Shown in pieces: positions 51,417-60,226 of a stretch of DNA of 64,000 nt; position 1 is the stretch's first letter; every line of letters starts with the position of its first letter. The stretch covers positions 2,232,001-2,296,000 of the forward strand of contig NZ_CP026102.1 in the NCBI RefSeq assembly GCF_002902945.1, given 5' to 3'. The notes under the pieces are model-generated. The model was not told the origin of the DNA and did not search any database. It saw only the letters and a list, made by a program, of their open reading frames with translations. Made by a program: the position numbers and the translations under genes. The stretch is from Paraburkholderia caribensis (GTDB lineage: Bacteria > Pseudomonadota > Gammaproteobacteria > Burkholderiales > Burkholderiaceae).

Positions 51417-52508
51417 ATGAACGCGACCCAGGATGCAGCGTCAGCCATGACGGCGGTCGTTTGCCGCGCGCCGAAGGACTATCGCGTCGAGCAAGTGGCG
51501 CGCCCGCGCGCCGGGCGCAACGAACTGGTGATACGCATCGCCGCGTGCGGCATCTGCGCGAGCGACTGCAAATGCTGGTCGGGCGCAAAGATGTTCTGGG
51601 GCGGCCCGAACCCGTGGGTCAAGGCGCCTGTCATTCCGGGCCACGAGTTCTTCGGCTATGTCGAGGAACTCGGCGAGGGCGCGGCAGAGCATTTCAATGT
51701 GCAGCTGGGCGAGCGCGTGATTGCCGAACAGATCGTGCCGTGCGACAAGTGCCGCTATTGCCGATCAGGCCAGTACTGGATGTGCGAGGTGCACAACATC
51801 TTCGGCTTCCAGCGGGAAGTCGCCGACGGCGGCATGGCCCAGTACATGCGCTTTCCGCCCACGGCCATCGTCCACAAGATTCCCCTTGGCGTATCGCTGG
51901 AAGATGCGGCGATCATCGAACCGCTCGCCTGCGCGATTCACACCGTCAATCGCGGCGACATCCAGCTCGACGACGTGGCCGTGATCGCGGGCGCGGGACC
52001 GCTGGGCCTGATGATGGTGCAGGTCGCGCATCTGAAAACGCCGAAAAAGCTGGTGGTGATCGATCTGGTCGACGAGCGTCTCGCGCTCGCGCGCGAATAC
52101 GGCGCAGACGTGACGATCAATCCGGCATCCGACGATGCACTCGGTGTCGTCCGGTCATTGACTGATCAGTATGGTTGCGATGTGTATATCGAAACGACGG
52201 GCTCGCCGTCGGGTGTCACGCAGGGATTGGATCTGATCCGCAAGCTCGGGCGCTTCGTCGAATTCTCCGTGTTCGGCAGCGACACGACGACAGACTGGTC
52301 GATCATCGGCGACCGTAAGGAACTCGACGTGCGCGGCGCGCATCTCGGCCCGTATTGCTATCCGATCGCCATCGATCTGCTGGCGCGCGGGCTCGTCACG
52401 TCGAAAGGGATCGTCACGCACGGGTTTTCGCTGGAGCAATGGGACGAGGCGATCAAAGTCGCGAATTCGCTCGATTCGATCAAGGTGCTGCTCAAGCCGA
52501 AAACGTGA
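51417..52508 (+). CDS. Erythritol/L-threitol dehydrogenase-like medium-chain dehydrogenase
   Basis: The 363-residue enzyme has catalytic zinc residues in GICASDCKCW and GHEFFGYV and a full structural zinc site (CDKCRYCRSGQYWMC). The FGFQREVADGGMAQYMRFP stretch and FWGG-type insertion after CKCW agree with the erythritol/L-threitol dehydrogenase (EltD) group, which makes L-erythrulose. If so, the DhaK/DhaL pair on the other arm of the cluster could be an erythrulose kinase. GAGG precedes the ATG at 51417. Last gene of the operon. Confidence 0.82.
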   Translation: MNATQDAASAMTAVVCRAPKDYRVEQVARPRAGRNELVIRIAACGICASDCKCWSGAKMFWGGPNPWVKAPVIPGHEFFGYVEELGEGAAEHFNVQLGERVIAEQIVPCDKCRYCRSGQYWMCEVHNIFGFQREVADGGMAQYMRFPPTAIVHKIPLGVSLEDAAIIEPLACAIHTVNRGDIQLDDVAVIAGAGPLGLMMVQVAHLKTPKKLVVIDLVDERLALAREYGADVTINPASDDALGVVRSLTDQYGCDVYIETTGSPSGVTQGLDLIRKLGRFVEFSVFGSDTTTDWSIIGDRKELDVRGAHLGPYCYPIAIDLLARGLVTSKGIVTHGFSLEQWDEAIKVANSLDSIKVLLKPKT

Positions 52509-52588
52509 CATGCGAGGTGAGCGCAAGGTGCCGGGCCATTGCCGGAACTCGCGCCCACCATAGAGCACGCGTGCGCGGATAACGCAGG

Positions 52589-53029
52589 CTACGTCGACGC
52601 GGCCGCGAAGTCGGGATCGTCGAACAGCTTGCGCAGCAGTGCCTGAAAAATCGCCGTGGACTGGTTCAGACCGTTCGACGCGGCGATCGCCCCGAGAAAT
52701 GCCGAGTCCCAGTGCGCGTCGGCGTGCAGCACCTTGTCGTAACGTACCGACGGCCCCTGGCGGACGACGAAGTGGCCGGTGACCTGCGCCTGGCCGTCGG
52801 CAATACGCACTTCGGAGAGTGTCGCCTCGATGCGCGCCGCCGCGTTCGCGTCATAGTTGCCTGACGTAGCGAGTTCCGTGCGAAGCGCCTGTCCCAGATA
52901 GGACGTCCACGAACCATCGCCCGGTGCGGAGATACGCATCGAGCGGATCGTCGTCTGCACATCCGCTGGATCGCTACCCGCCGCCGCTACCTGGAAACGG
53001 GCGCCGCGCGGCAGGCTGCTCAGCTTCAT
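52589..53029 (-). CDS. Hypothetical periplasmic-type protein without clear signal
   Basis: The 146-residue product is unrecognised; its alternating pattern (IEATLSEVRIADGQAQVTGHFVVRQG) suggests a beta-sandwich like those of small lipoproteins that bind other envelope components. The frame can be extended to a TTG at 53059, but neither start gives a signal peptide or lipobox. An N-terminal export signal may have been lost, or the true start is not visible. It is convergent with the dehydrogenase gene and divergent from a DUF4148-like gene. Confidence 0.55.
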   Translation of the reverse strand: MKLSSLPRGARFQVAAAGSDPADVQTTIRSMRISAPGDGSWTSYLGQALRTELATSGNYDANAAARIEATLSEVRIADGQAQVTGHFVVRQGPSVRYDKVLHADAHWDSAFLGAIAASNGLNQSTAIFQALLRKLFDDPDFAAAST

Positions 53030-53155
53030 CTGTTGCTTCGCGGGCTTTTTCGGGGACAATCAACCATCGCAATACAGTAGCGTGCGGCTCGCGTGGCATG
53101 CCCCTGCAGGCCCGTCTATCTGCTTACACGTTCGATTCGTCCAAGGGGAAAGCAC

Positions 53156-53461
53156 ATGAGGAGTTCAGAGATCCGCGCGTCGCTGGCGGCGTTGACGCTC
53201 TTGCTCGCTGGCTGTGCCGCAGGCGGCATGCCGGGAGGCGCAACGCATCTGAGCGCCGCCCAGTGCCGCGACCTGACCGAGCTTCGGAACCATGCGCCCC
53301 TCACCCGCCAGCGCAACCTCAGCGAACTGGCAGCACTCAGGCAAGCGGGTTACGACCCGTCCCGGTGGTTCGATCCGTACTACCCGGAAGATCTGCAGGC
53401 TGCGCAAAGCCAGGTCGATCGCTGGTATCACGATGAATGCCAACAGGCCCAGGTGAAATGA
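53156..53461 (+). CDS. DUF4148-like small lipoprotein
   Basis: The 101-residue protein has a lipoprotein signal with lipobox LLAGC (Cys at about residue 20) and a mature part with LTRQRNLSELAALRQAGYDPSR, the hallmark pattern of DUF4148 proteins common in Burkholderiales. Two later cysteines may pair. GGGGAAA lies before the ATG at 53156; an upstream in-frame start at 53093 has no ribosome site. Function is unknown; such proteins are abundant envelope proteins that respond to stress in relatives. Confidence 0.75.
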   Translation: MRSSEIRASLAALTLLLAGCAAGGMPGGATHLSAAQCRDLTELRNHAPLTRQRNLSELAALRQAGYDPSRWFDPYYPEDLQAAQSQVDRWYHDECQQAQVK

Positions 53462-53650
53462 ACCGCACAAGGCCGCTTCGGTTTCATGCCTCGCCGGGAT
53501 TGGCGGCGAAGCAGGTCCTGGCCATCGCCCGGTCAGGGTGAGTGCGCAATTGATCCGTGGCGACAAGGGACGTGCGAGACACTCGCCTGAAGTCTGTGAG
53601 CGTCTCTGGCCGCCCCCGAGCCGGACCTTCGATGTGCTGGTATGCCCTGG

Positions 53651-55156
53651 CTATCTGCGCCGAGGCTTTCCCTCTCGTGAACCCGCGATGACCGCCGCCA
53701 GGCGCTCAGCAGCGGCCCTCATCTGCTCGCTGCTGAACCCTCCGAAGCCAAGAACAAGGCCCGGCCGTCCCGTCTGCGGCGCGAACATGGGCGACACGGC
53801 ACGTACCGCGACGCCCTCTCCGGCGGCGCGCCCGACAAGCTCCCGGTCGTCCAGCCCGTCTGCGAGCCAGAGCACGAGGTGCATCCCCTGATCGCCGGGC
53901 TCGATCCACGCGAGGTCAGCGGGGAGCAAAGCTTCGAGGGTATCGATGAGTTGACGCCGATGTTCGGCGTAGACATTGCGAACCTTGCGTATGTGCCGTT
54001 CCAGATGTCCTTCCGCCATGAAGGCGGCGAGCACGTGCTGATCGGCAGTCGGCGGGTGGCGGTCCATGAGCACGCGGGCACCGCAGAACGCATCGACGAG
54101 ATTGCGCGGGACGATCAGATAGCCCAACCGCAGGGACGGAAACAGAATCTTGCTGAACGTACCGAGATAGATCACGCGGTCCGGCGCCAAGCCCTGCAGG
54201 GCCGGAAACGGATAGCCCTCGTAACGGAGCTCGCTGTCATAGTCGTCCTCGACTACCCACGCATCGCTGCCGCGTGCCCACGCGAGCAAGGCCGTGCGCC
54301 GTGCCATGCTCAAAGGCATTCCCAAAGGGTACTGATGGGACGGCGTAACGAATGCCGCGCGTGCATGCGGGGCCATGTTGATGCCAGCCTCGACATCGAG
54401 ACCCTCGGCGTCAACGGGCACACGGATCACGCCCTCGCGATAGCCGATGTTTTCCAGTATGGCGGTGACGCCACGGTAAGCGGGATTCTCGACCCACGCC
54501 TGATCGCCCGGACCAAGCAGGACCTGACTCGCGAGAAACAGTCCTTGCTGGGTACCGCTGGTCACGATGACCTGGTCCGGCTCGCACCGCACGGAGCGGG
54601 ACCTTCGCACATAGGCTGCGATCGCTTCTCGGAGGGGCAACGCGCCCAAAGGATCGGCGTATCCCGTGGGCGCACCCGGGCCCCTTGCGCGTACCCGGTT
54701 ACCCAGGCGGCGCCAGATATCGCCGGGCGCGGTCAACCCGACTGGGACAGATATCGCGAAGGGGATCGGCTCGAGCGGACGAAACTCTCGTGCGATCTGG
54801 GCGAACGCCAGGGCGCGCGCGGGTAGCCCGGACTTCGTTGCCGGCTCCGGGGTCGCCTCGGGTGCGCTGACCGACTGCGACTCCGCCAGGGCCTGGGCGA
54901 CATGCGTTCCCGCTCCCGCTTTCGATTCCAGAAACCCTTCGGCAAGCAATTGCTCGTAGGCCTCGATCACTGTCCCTCTCGCCACGCGAAGTGAGGCAGC
55001 GAGCGAACGCGATGACGGCAGTCCGTCTCCGGCTCTGATGTCGCCCTTGCGCACGGCCTCCCGCAGCGCCTCCGCAATTTGACGGCTCAGATTGCCAGCC
55101 GTGCGATCGAGCGCGCCAAGCGACGGCATGTCCGCGTCACGCGCAGTTCTCGCCAT
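53651..55156 (-). CDS. MocR/PdxR-type GntR-aminotransferase fusion regulator
   Basis: The 501-residue protein joins a GntR winged helix (about 15-90, LPSSRSLAASLRVARGTVIEAY) to a fold-type I aminotransferase-like domain (about 125-495). PLP lysine K336 (GTFSKILFPSLRLGY) and the aspartate that holds the PLP ring nitrogen (DDYDSE, 304-309) are kept, so it should sense PLP or a PLP adduct. It is divergent from the PaiB-like gene with 116 bp between starts. Repeats of ACTGG lie in that region and may be its binding sites. It could regulate PLP biosynthesis or the divergent genes. Confidence 0.92.
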   Translation of the reverse strand: MARTARDADMPSLGALDRTAGNLSRQIAEALREAVRKGDIRAGDGLPSSRSLAASLRVARGTVIEAYEQLLAEGFLESKAGAGTHVAQALAESQSVSAPEATPEPATKSGLPARALAFAQIAREFRPLEPIPFAISVPVGLTAPGDIWRRLGNRVRARGPGAPTGYADPLGALPLREAIAAYVRRSRSVRCEPDQVIVTSGTQQGLFLASQVLLGPGDQAWVENPAYRGVTAILENIGYREGVIRVPVDAEGLDVEAGINMAPHARAAFVTPSHQYPLGMPLSMARRTALLAWARGSDAWVVEDDYDSELRYEGYPFPALQGLAPDRVIYLGTFSKILFPSLRLGYLIVPRNLVDAFCGARVLMDRHPPTADQHVLAAFMAEGHLERHIRKVRNVYAEHRRQLIDTLEALLPADLAWIEPGDQGMHLVLWLADGLDDRELVGRAAGEGVAVRAVSPMFAPQTGRPGLVLGFGGFSSEQMRAAAERLAAVIAGSREGKPRRR

Positions 55157-55167
55157 AATTCTGGTTC

Positions 55168-55222
55168 ACTGGAAATTTAATAAACTGGTCCTTCAGAATA
55201 AACCACTTTTACCGCAAACTGG
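55168..55222. promoter_or_regulatory. ACTGG direct repeats in divergent MocR/PaiB promoter
   Basis: The pentamer ACTGG occurs at 55168, 55184 and 55218 in the same orientation, with spacings of 16 and 34 bp. MocR regulators commonly bind direct repeats, and this is the only region between the MocR gene and its divergent neighbour. An ATTCTG...CAGAAT inverted pair (55158 and 55194) spans part of the same DNA. Confidence 0.4.
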
Positions 55223-55272
55223 AAGGATCGCTGTGATACCAACCCATCGTCCTTAGCAGCCAGAGACCGCGT

Positions 55273-55911
55273 ATGTACGTACCTGCCCACTTTGCCGAAA
55301 CCCGGAAGGAAGTTTTGCACTCCCGCATCGTTCAACATCCGTTTGGCACGTTGATCACGCACGGTAGCAGCGGACTCGACGCCAATCACATTCCGTTCGA
55401 ACTTGCTGCAGAGGACGGCGAACTCGGCGTGCTGCGTGCGCATGTGGCGCGGGCCAACCCGGTATGGCAGGAGGTCGCGAACGGCGACGAGGTCCTCGTC
55501 GTGTTCCATGCGGGCGACGCCTATATTTCTCCGAACTGGTATCCGAGCAAGCACGAACTGCACAAACAGGTGCCGACCTGGAACTACATGGTTGTGCATG
55601 CGCACGGCCGCATGACGATTCTCGATGATGAGCGTTACGTGCGAGGCGTAGTGGGCCGCCTCACTCGCACACATGAGGCATCGGAACCGAAACCCTGGAA
55701 GATGGGCGACGCACCGAAGGACTACGTGGATGCGATGGTAAAGGCGATCGTCGGTATTCAGGTTGAGATCACGCGTCTTGTCGGCAAGAGCAAGCTCAGT
55801 CAGAACAAGGAAGCGCGAGATATCCAGGGTGCTGCCGAAGCACTCAAGTCGAGTGGCGAATCCCAGCTTGCCGATGCCATGCTCGCCGGGGTCCCGACGA
55901 AGCAACCATAA
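55273..55911 (+). CDS. PaiB-like FMN-binding protein
   Basis: The 212-residue protein is of the FMN-binding split-barrel PaiB family (annotated as negative transcriptional regulators): it opens MYVPAHFAE, has HPFGTLITHG, RAHVARANP, the VVFHAGDAYISPNWYPSK core and the PTWNYMVVHAHG segment. In relatives it is often a flavin enzyme of unclear substrate rather than a DNA-binding protein. It is divergent from a MocR regulator, a frequent partner of this family, and is followed 39 bp later by a monooxygenase-fold gene. Confidence 0.9.
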   Translation: MYVPAHFAETRKEVLHSRIVQHPFGTLITHGSSGLDANHIPFELAAEDGELGVLRAHVARANPVWQEVANGDEVLVVFHAGDAYISPNWYPSKHELHKQVPTWNYMVVHAHGRMTILDDERYVRGVVGRLTRTHEASEPKPWKMGDAPKDYVDAMVKAIVGIQVEITRLVGKSKLSQNKEARDIQGAAEALKSSGESQLADAMLAGVPTKQP

Positions 55912-55950
55912 AGAGCGGTCGGCATCGCTCAACGTTCTTCAGATAATGCA

Positions 55951-56274
55951 ATGTACTCTTCCACGTTCATTTTTCGGGCCGGTCAATACGACGAGGCATT
56001 TCATGAACTCGATCAGCGGATTGCCGCAGTGGCTCGGTCCATTCCGGGATATGTGAGTGAGGAGACGTGGGAAAACGCCAGTGAAGGATTGACCCAGAAC
56101 GTCTATTACTGGGAATCGGAAGAGGCATTGCTACAACTGATCCGGCATCCCGTGCACGTCGAGGCGAAAGCGAAGCAAAGCCGCTGGCTGGATGGCTATC
56201 GGGTCATCATCGCGCGTGTGATTCGGGAATATGGTGATGGCCGGCTCGTGAAGCAGGTCCACGGCCGTCAGTAA
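55951..56274 (+). CDS. Antibiotic biosynthesis monooxygenase (ABM) fold protein
   Basis: The 107-residue protein has the dimeric alpha/beta barrel pattern of the ABM group: FIFRAGQYDEAFHEL, then IPGYVSEETWEN, then VYYWESEEALLQLIRHPVHVEAK. Proteins of this type include heme-degrading and quinone-forming enzymes, and the function cannot be set here. It probably shares a transcript with the PaiB-like gene upstream. Confidence 0.83.
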   Translation: MYSSTFIFRAGQYDEAFHELDQRIAAVARSIPGYVSEETWENASEGLTQNVYYWESEEALLQLIRHPVHVEAKAKQSRWLDGYRVIIARVIREYGDGRLVKQVHGRQ

Positions 56275-56494
56275 GTGACGAGGCTGAAAATAAAACCGTC
56301 TTCGACAACGCACAGAACGTACGAGCACCCTGAATCAGTGCAATGCCACTGGCCCACTGGACCAGTGGCATTTGAACCTGCCTGACAGTATCGGCACGAA
56401 GCGCCATGCGACCAGGCCGAAGCAAACCGCACATTTGAGGTACGCAATCTTCAAATGCTCGCAAGCAGCAGTCGAGCCGCATCAGGCATCCCGG

Positions 56495-58162
56495 TCAATC
56501 GTCATCCTCTCCCAACCCCGGTAGCGGCCGGGTGCCCTCCATACGAACGGACTGCAACGATTTCGGGTCCAGCCCGAGTGCGCGCAAGATCGTAGGTGCA
56601 ACCTGTGTGGTGCTGACGCGCCGATCGACATGCCTTTCATGATGATGTCCATCGGGATACGCGACGATCAGGCCCAGATGGCTGTCGTCCGGCGCGTTCC
56701 CGCCATGCTCCTCGTCTTTCGCTTTGCTCGATGTGTAAATAACACCGGGGTTGGGCTGCACGATGATATCGGGCGTGCGTCCATATGCCGGGTCGCCAAA
56801 TAGCGCCGCGAGCCGCGGTCCCGAAAGGATGTAAGCCTGCGGCCCGTCAGCGCAGATTCCTGGCGCGTTGCAACCCAGGTTGGCCTTCAGCGTCGACACG
56901 ACATCCTGAACCTGGCTCTGGTCCCGCAGCCAGATGAGACCGACATCGTCGGTTTGCGCGAAGCCCGTGCCGACGAGACCCGTCCCGTCATTCAGGTTGC
57001 CCGTCGTCGTGCTGTTTTGCCCAAAGCGGCCGTTCGGATCGAGATAGTTATGCGCTTCGAGCAGGCCCACCAGCGTGTCGCCGTTCTTGACCAGCCTGGT
57101 GTGGTCGCTGGGCGACTGGCCGTGTTTGGCCGTTACGATCACCATCGTCGACTTCGCGAGATCTCTCGACTTCAGTGCATCGACCATCTTTCCAAGCGCA
57201 TTGTCGACATAGGCAATCGCGTCCGTCACCTGCTTGCCCGGCGTAAAGCTCGCATCTAGATAGCCGCCGCCGGACGCGACGGGCGCCTTCTGCGCAACGC
57301 TCAATGTCTGAAAGTTCGTACCGAACAAGGTCGGTACAACGGCGTTTTGCTTGCCCGTTGAGTCCTTTCCGTCGATCTCATTGATGATGGACTGAACATG
57401 CAGGTTATCGAACTGTTCGGTATGCGCGTATGCGTCGGTGTAGTTCGTGCCCGTCGCCGGATCGATCGAGTTGATCTCGGTACGTGACAGATCGTCGACG
57501 CCCTTGCCTGACGGACCATTTAACCAGTCATAGCCCCACGCATGCTTGTCGGCCCAGGCCGTGCGGGCACCGTCGACGTGCTGCTTGACGGCCTCGAAGA
57601 TCGTGTTCGTCTTCAGATAGTTATGTGGATAAACAGGCACGCACACGCCATTTGTCTTTGCGTGTGGAATCGCTTGCGGATTGAAGGCGCCTCCTCCGTC
57701 GAGATGCGTAAGCGCCCCGCCGTTCTCTGCGTCTATGCCCGTGGTTTCGTCGAATACGACATTCCAACCTTGCTTGCCCTGGCAAGTCGGGTCTGACGGC
57801 GCATAAAGCGTGCGATCGTACGAAACGTCATAGAACAGTCCCGCCGATTTCGGCGAGCCGCCCGTCACGAGCGCCGCAAGGCCAGGAAACGAGTCGGAGA
57901 GTCCAGGCGTATAAGCATTGGAGTACGTTACGCCGGACTTCGCCAGCAAAGCCAGATTCGGACACGTATTAGCGGCAATGCAGCGCGCCACATCCTGCTC
58001 GTGGAGACCATCCACACTGATCAGCAAAACCCGTCGCACGTCGGCGTCGCGCCGGTCGTGATCGTGACCATGTTCCTTGTCATCGCCAGCATGAACGATC
58101 ATCGGAAGCGCAATCGTTGCCGCCAGGATGCCTGCTCCCATTTGCCTGATAAGACGACTCAT
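56495..58162 (-). CDS. Alkaline-phosphatase-superfamily phosphodiesterase, exported
   Basis: The 555-residue protein has a signal peptide (about 1-25) followed by a His/Asp-rich stretch (KEHGHDHDRRD) that could hold metal, and a type I phosphodiesterase/nucleotide pyrophosphatase domain. Metal and nucleophile landmarks are LLISVDGLHEQD, the SDSFPGLAALVTGG region with Ser as likely nucleophile in place of the more usual Thr, TAKHGQSP and the late DDSHLGL. A His-rich loop (YPDGHHHERH) lies near the C terminus. It should hydrolyse phosphodiesters or phosphonates in the periplasm. The ATG at 58162 follows GAGG; a GTG at 58168 is also in frame. Confidence 0.88.
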   Translation of the reverse strand: MSRLIRQMGAGILAATIALPMIVHAGDDKEHGHDHDRRDADVRRVLLISVDGLHEQDVARCIAANTCPNLALLAKSGVTYSNAYTPGLSDSFPGLAALVTGGSPKSAGLFYDVSYDRTLYAPSDPTCQGKQGWNVVFDETTGIDAENGGALTHLDGGGAFNPQAIPHAKTNGVCVPVYPHNYLKTNTIFEAVKQHVDGARTAWADKHAWGYDWLNGPSGKGVDDLSRTEINSIDPATGTNYTDAYAHTEQFDNLHVQSIINEIDGKDSTGKQNAVVPTLFGTNFQTLSVAQKAPVASGGGYLDASFTPGKQVTDAIAYVDNALGKMVDALKSRDLAKSTMVIVTAKHGQSPSDHTRLVKNGDTLVGLLEAHNYLDPNGRFGQNSTTTGNLNDGTGLVGTGFAQTDDVGLIWLRDQSQVQDVVSTLKANLGCNAPGICADGPQAYILSGPRLAALFGDPAYGRTPDIIVQPNPGVIYTSSKAKDEEHGGNAPDDSHLGLIVAYPDGHHHERHVDRRVSTTQVAPTILRALGLDPKSLQSVRMEGTRPLPGLGEDDD

Positions 58163-58525
58163 CTCCACCTCACTGAATGTTTGAATTCGAAGTGACTGCA
58201 GCGAGGTAATGTGCCCATTTAATACGTCATCGGAATGACTTTTCCCTTTCGTTTAACCGAATTCATGAGAATGAAAATCACGACCCACAAATAGAGTCCT
58301 GGCGCCGAATGGTGTCGCGTCCTCTCTCGATTTCTTAAGAATTGCATAAGGAAAGGATTGATTTATTCGAACGTTTCTTCACGGGCAAATAGCTCTTTTG
58401 AAAGAGGAACGAACGCATACCGTCATCACCTAAGCATTCGATAAGCAATGCGACGCCATAGTGCAGCCTGAGGCTCCGATCTGTACTTCGATCAACGAGC
58501 CGGACATCATGAATGAGGATAAGTC
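58163..58525. other. AT-rich divergent intergenic region
   Basis: No gene is supported. The palindrome TTCTTAAGAA (58332-58341) and the inverted repeat CTCTTT-tg-AAAGAG (58393-58406) are candidate regulator sites for the divergent phosphodiesterase and COG4705-type genes. Confidence 0.45.
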
Positions 58526-59296
58526 ATGGCGCATCGGCCCGTCGCACCGATACAAAACAAGGTTCCGGAAGTCACGATCACCTTCTGGACAATCAAGATC
58601 TTTTCCACCACGGTCGGCGAAACGGGTGCGGATTACCTCGCTGTCCATGTCGGCCTCGGCGCCACGCTGACCATAGCCATCACGCTTTCCATGCTCGCTG
58701 CCTCGCTCGTTACACAGTTGAGCAACCGAACCTATATTCCGTGGATCTACTGGTTGACCGTCGTGCTGGTAAGCGTGGTCGGCACGCAATTGACGGACGT
58801 GCTCACCGATGTACTTGGCGTAAGTCTTTACGCGAGCACCGTCGCATTCGCGGTACTGCTCTGCTTTATTTTCGCGTTCTGGTACTACAGAGAAAGGACC
58901 CTCTCCATTCACACGATCGTCACCCGCAATCGCGAACTCTTTTACTAGACTGCTATCCTCGTCACGTTTGCACTCGGCACGGCAGCTGGTGACCTTGCGA
59001 CGGAAGCGTTAGGGCTCGGCTTCAGTCTCGGCGCCCTCATATTCGGCGTCATGCTTGTCATGATGGGAGTTGCGGCCTATCTCGGCGCCAATCGAGTACT
59101 GATCTTCTGGCTTGCTTACATTTTGACCCGGCCTTTTGGTGCGTCACTCGGCGATCTTCTCTCTCAGGCAACTGAGTACGGCGGAATTGGATTGGGTACG
59201 GTCTTCACCAGCATCGCGTTTCTCTCCATCATTGTCGTCCTGGTATTCCTGCATACGGCTGCGAGAGTCCGGCACAGCAGGATCAGCAGTACCTAG
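58526..59296 (+). pseudogene. COG4705-type membrane protein interrupted by an in-frame amber codon
   Basis: One reading frame of 257 codons encodes a polytopic membrane protein of the COG4705 group (opening NKVPEVTITFWTIKI..TTVGETGAD, later LGTAAGDLATEALGLGF and AYILTRPFGASLGDLL). Codon 141 (58946-58948) is TAG. The family has Trp here, in the segment ELFYW, so one base change from TGG explains it. The frame continues without shift to a normal stop and total length is normal for the family. The downstream part has no good start site. Either the gene is inactivated, the stop is read through, or the base is a sequence error. Family function is unknown, though it is sometimes linked to metal or acid response. 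Confidence 0.85.
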
Positions 59297-59350
59297 GCGC
59301 ACGCCCCGCTTTTACCCGTTCACCGTCGTCTTTCAGCCGGAGGTTTAGCA

Positions 59351-59785
59351 ATGAAGCGTGTTATCGTCAATTCCGCATTCCTGCTTGTCACTGCCACGGC
59401 CGTCGCGGCCAGTCACGCATCGGCCGCCGTGCGTATGCCGCCATGGATTGCGGCACTGTCACCCATCTCGTCAGCAAATGCTGCTACAGAGGCATCGAAA
59501 CTCGGCGATCTTTCGAAGTTCCGCGTGATCGTTGTCGACACCTCGAAGCTGGTCGACGCCAACGACCTCGCGGGCGCGAAAAAGCGGATCAAGGATCTGG
59601 AAACGTCGTGGGACGAGGCCGAAGCGGGACTGAAGCCACGCGCCGCCGCCGACTGGCACAAACTCGACAAGTCGATCGACGACGCGCTCGCGGCCCTTCG
59701 CGAAAGTTCACCCAGCCAGGCCAGGTGCAAAAAGACCCTGACGGATTTGCTCGCGATGATGGACCGGATGAGCGGCAAGGTTTAA
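59351..59785 (+). CDS. Hypothetical periplasmic helical protein
   Basis: The 144-residue protein has a signal peptide (about 1-25, ending SHASA) and a helical mature part with evenly spaced Asp/Lys and Trp, including AKKRIKDLETSWDEAEAGL and ADWHKLDKSIDDALAALR, a pattern like a four-helix bundle. GGAGG lies 8 bp before the ATG. It follows the interrupted COG4705 gene by 54 bp, and the two are probably one transcript. No catalytic motif is visible. Confidence 0.7.
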   Translation: MKRVIVNSAFLLVTATAVAASHASAAVRMPPWIAALSPISSANAATEASKLGDLSKFRVIVVDTSKLVDANDLAGAKKRIKDLETSWDEAEAGLKPRAAADWHKLDKSIDDALAALRESSPSQARCKKTLTDLLAMMDRMSGKV

Positions 59786-59831
59786 AAGGTCAACGTCGGG
59801 GTTCCGCCTCTTAAGCTCGATCCGATCACCT

Positions 59832-60179
59832 CTACTGCACGGTAATGACTTCCTTCATGTTCGGATGTATGCCGCAAAACACGTTGTAGACACCAGGCTT
59901 GTCGAACCTGAACTGATAAGTCTCGTTCTGATCCAGCGCGGCGGAGCGAAACAGGCCGGAGTCGCTAACCACGGTATGCGGTTCGCCGTCCAGATTTTTC
60001 CAGGTCACCGTCGAACCCGCTTTAATCGTGGTGGACATCGGTGAAAACATGAAATTCTTGATAACGACAGCATTGGCCTCCTGCGCCTGCGCGGCAGTCG
60101 TCCCTGAAGTGAATGCCGCCACGATCATCCCGACTCCAACAGAGACAACCAGCGTACGACGAAAGATGGCAGATAGCAT
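59832..60179 (-). CDS. Amicyanin/pseudoazurin-type cupredoxin
   Basis: The 115-residue protein has a signal peptide (about 1-33) and one blue-copper domain with ligands H68 (EPHTVV), C102, H105 and M108 (CGIHPNM). The C-x2-H-x2-M loop is the short form seen in amicyanin. Such proteins carry single electrons in the periplasm; amicyanin takes them from methylamine dehydrogenase. The mauB gene begins 2.4 kb away on the other strand. However, the gene is paired with a metallophosphoesterase, 47 bp apart, a pair that also occurs without mau genes in relatives. Confidence 0.85.
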   Translation of the reverse strand: MLSAIFRRTLVVSVGVGMIVAAFTSGTTAAQAQEANAVVIKNFMFSPMSTTIKAGSTVTWKNLDGEPHTVVSDSGLFRSAALDQNETYQFRFDKPGVYNVFCGIHPNMKEVITVQ

Positions 60180-60226
60180 GATCCCGTTCCTTGCTTGATA
60201 AGTAGATAAGTAGAGGGTGATTGCAA

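Noticed and set aside
59051..59296. A separate 81-residue membrane protein starting at the ATG at 59051
   Set aside because: It is in the same frame as, and completes, the COG4705 protein after the amber codon; no ribosome site supports independent initiation.
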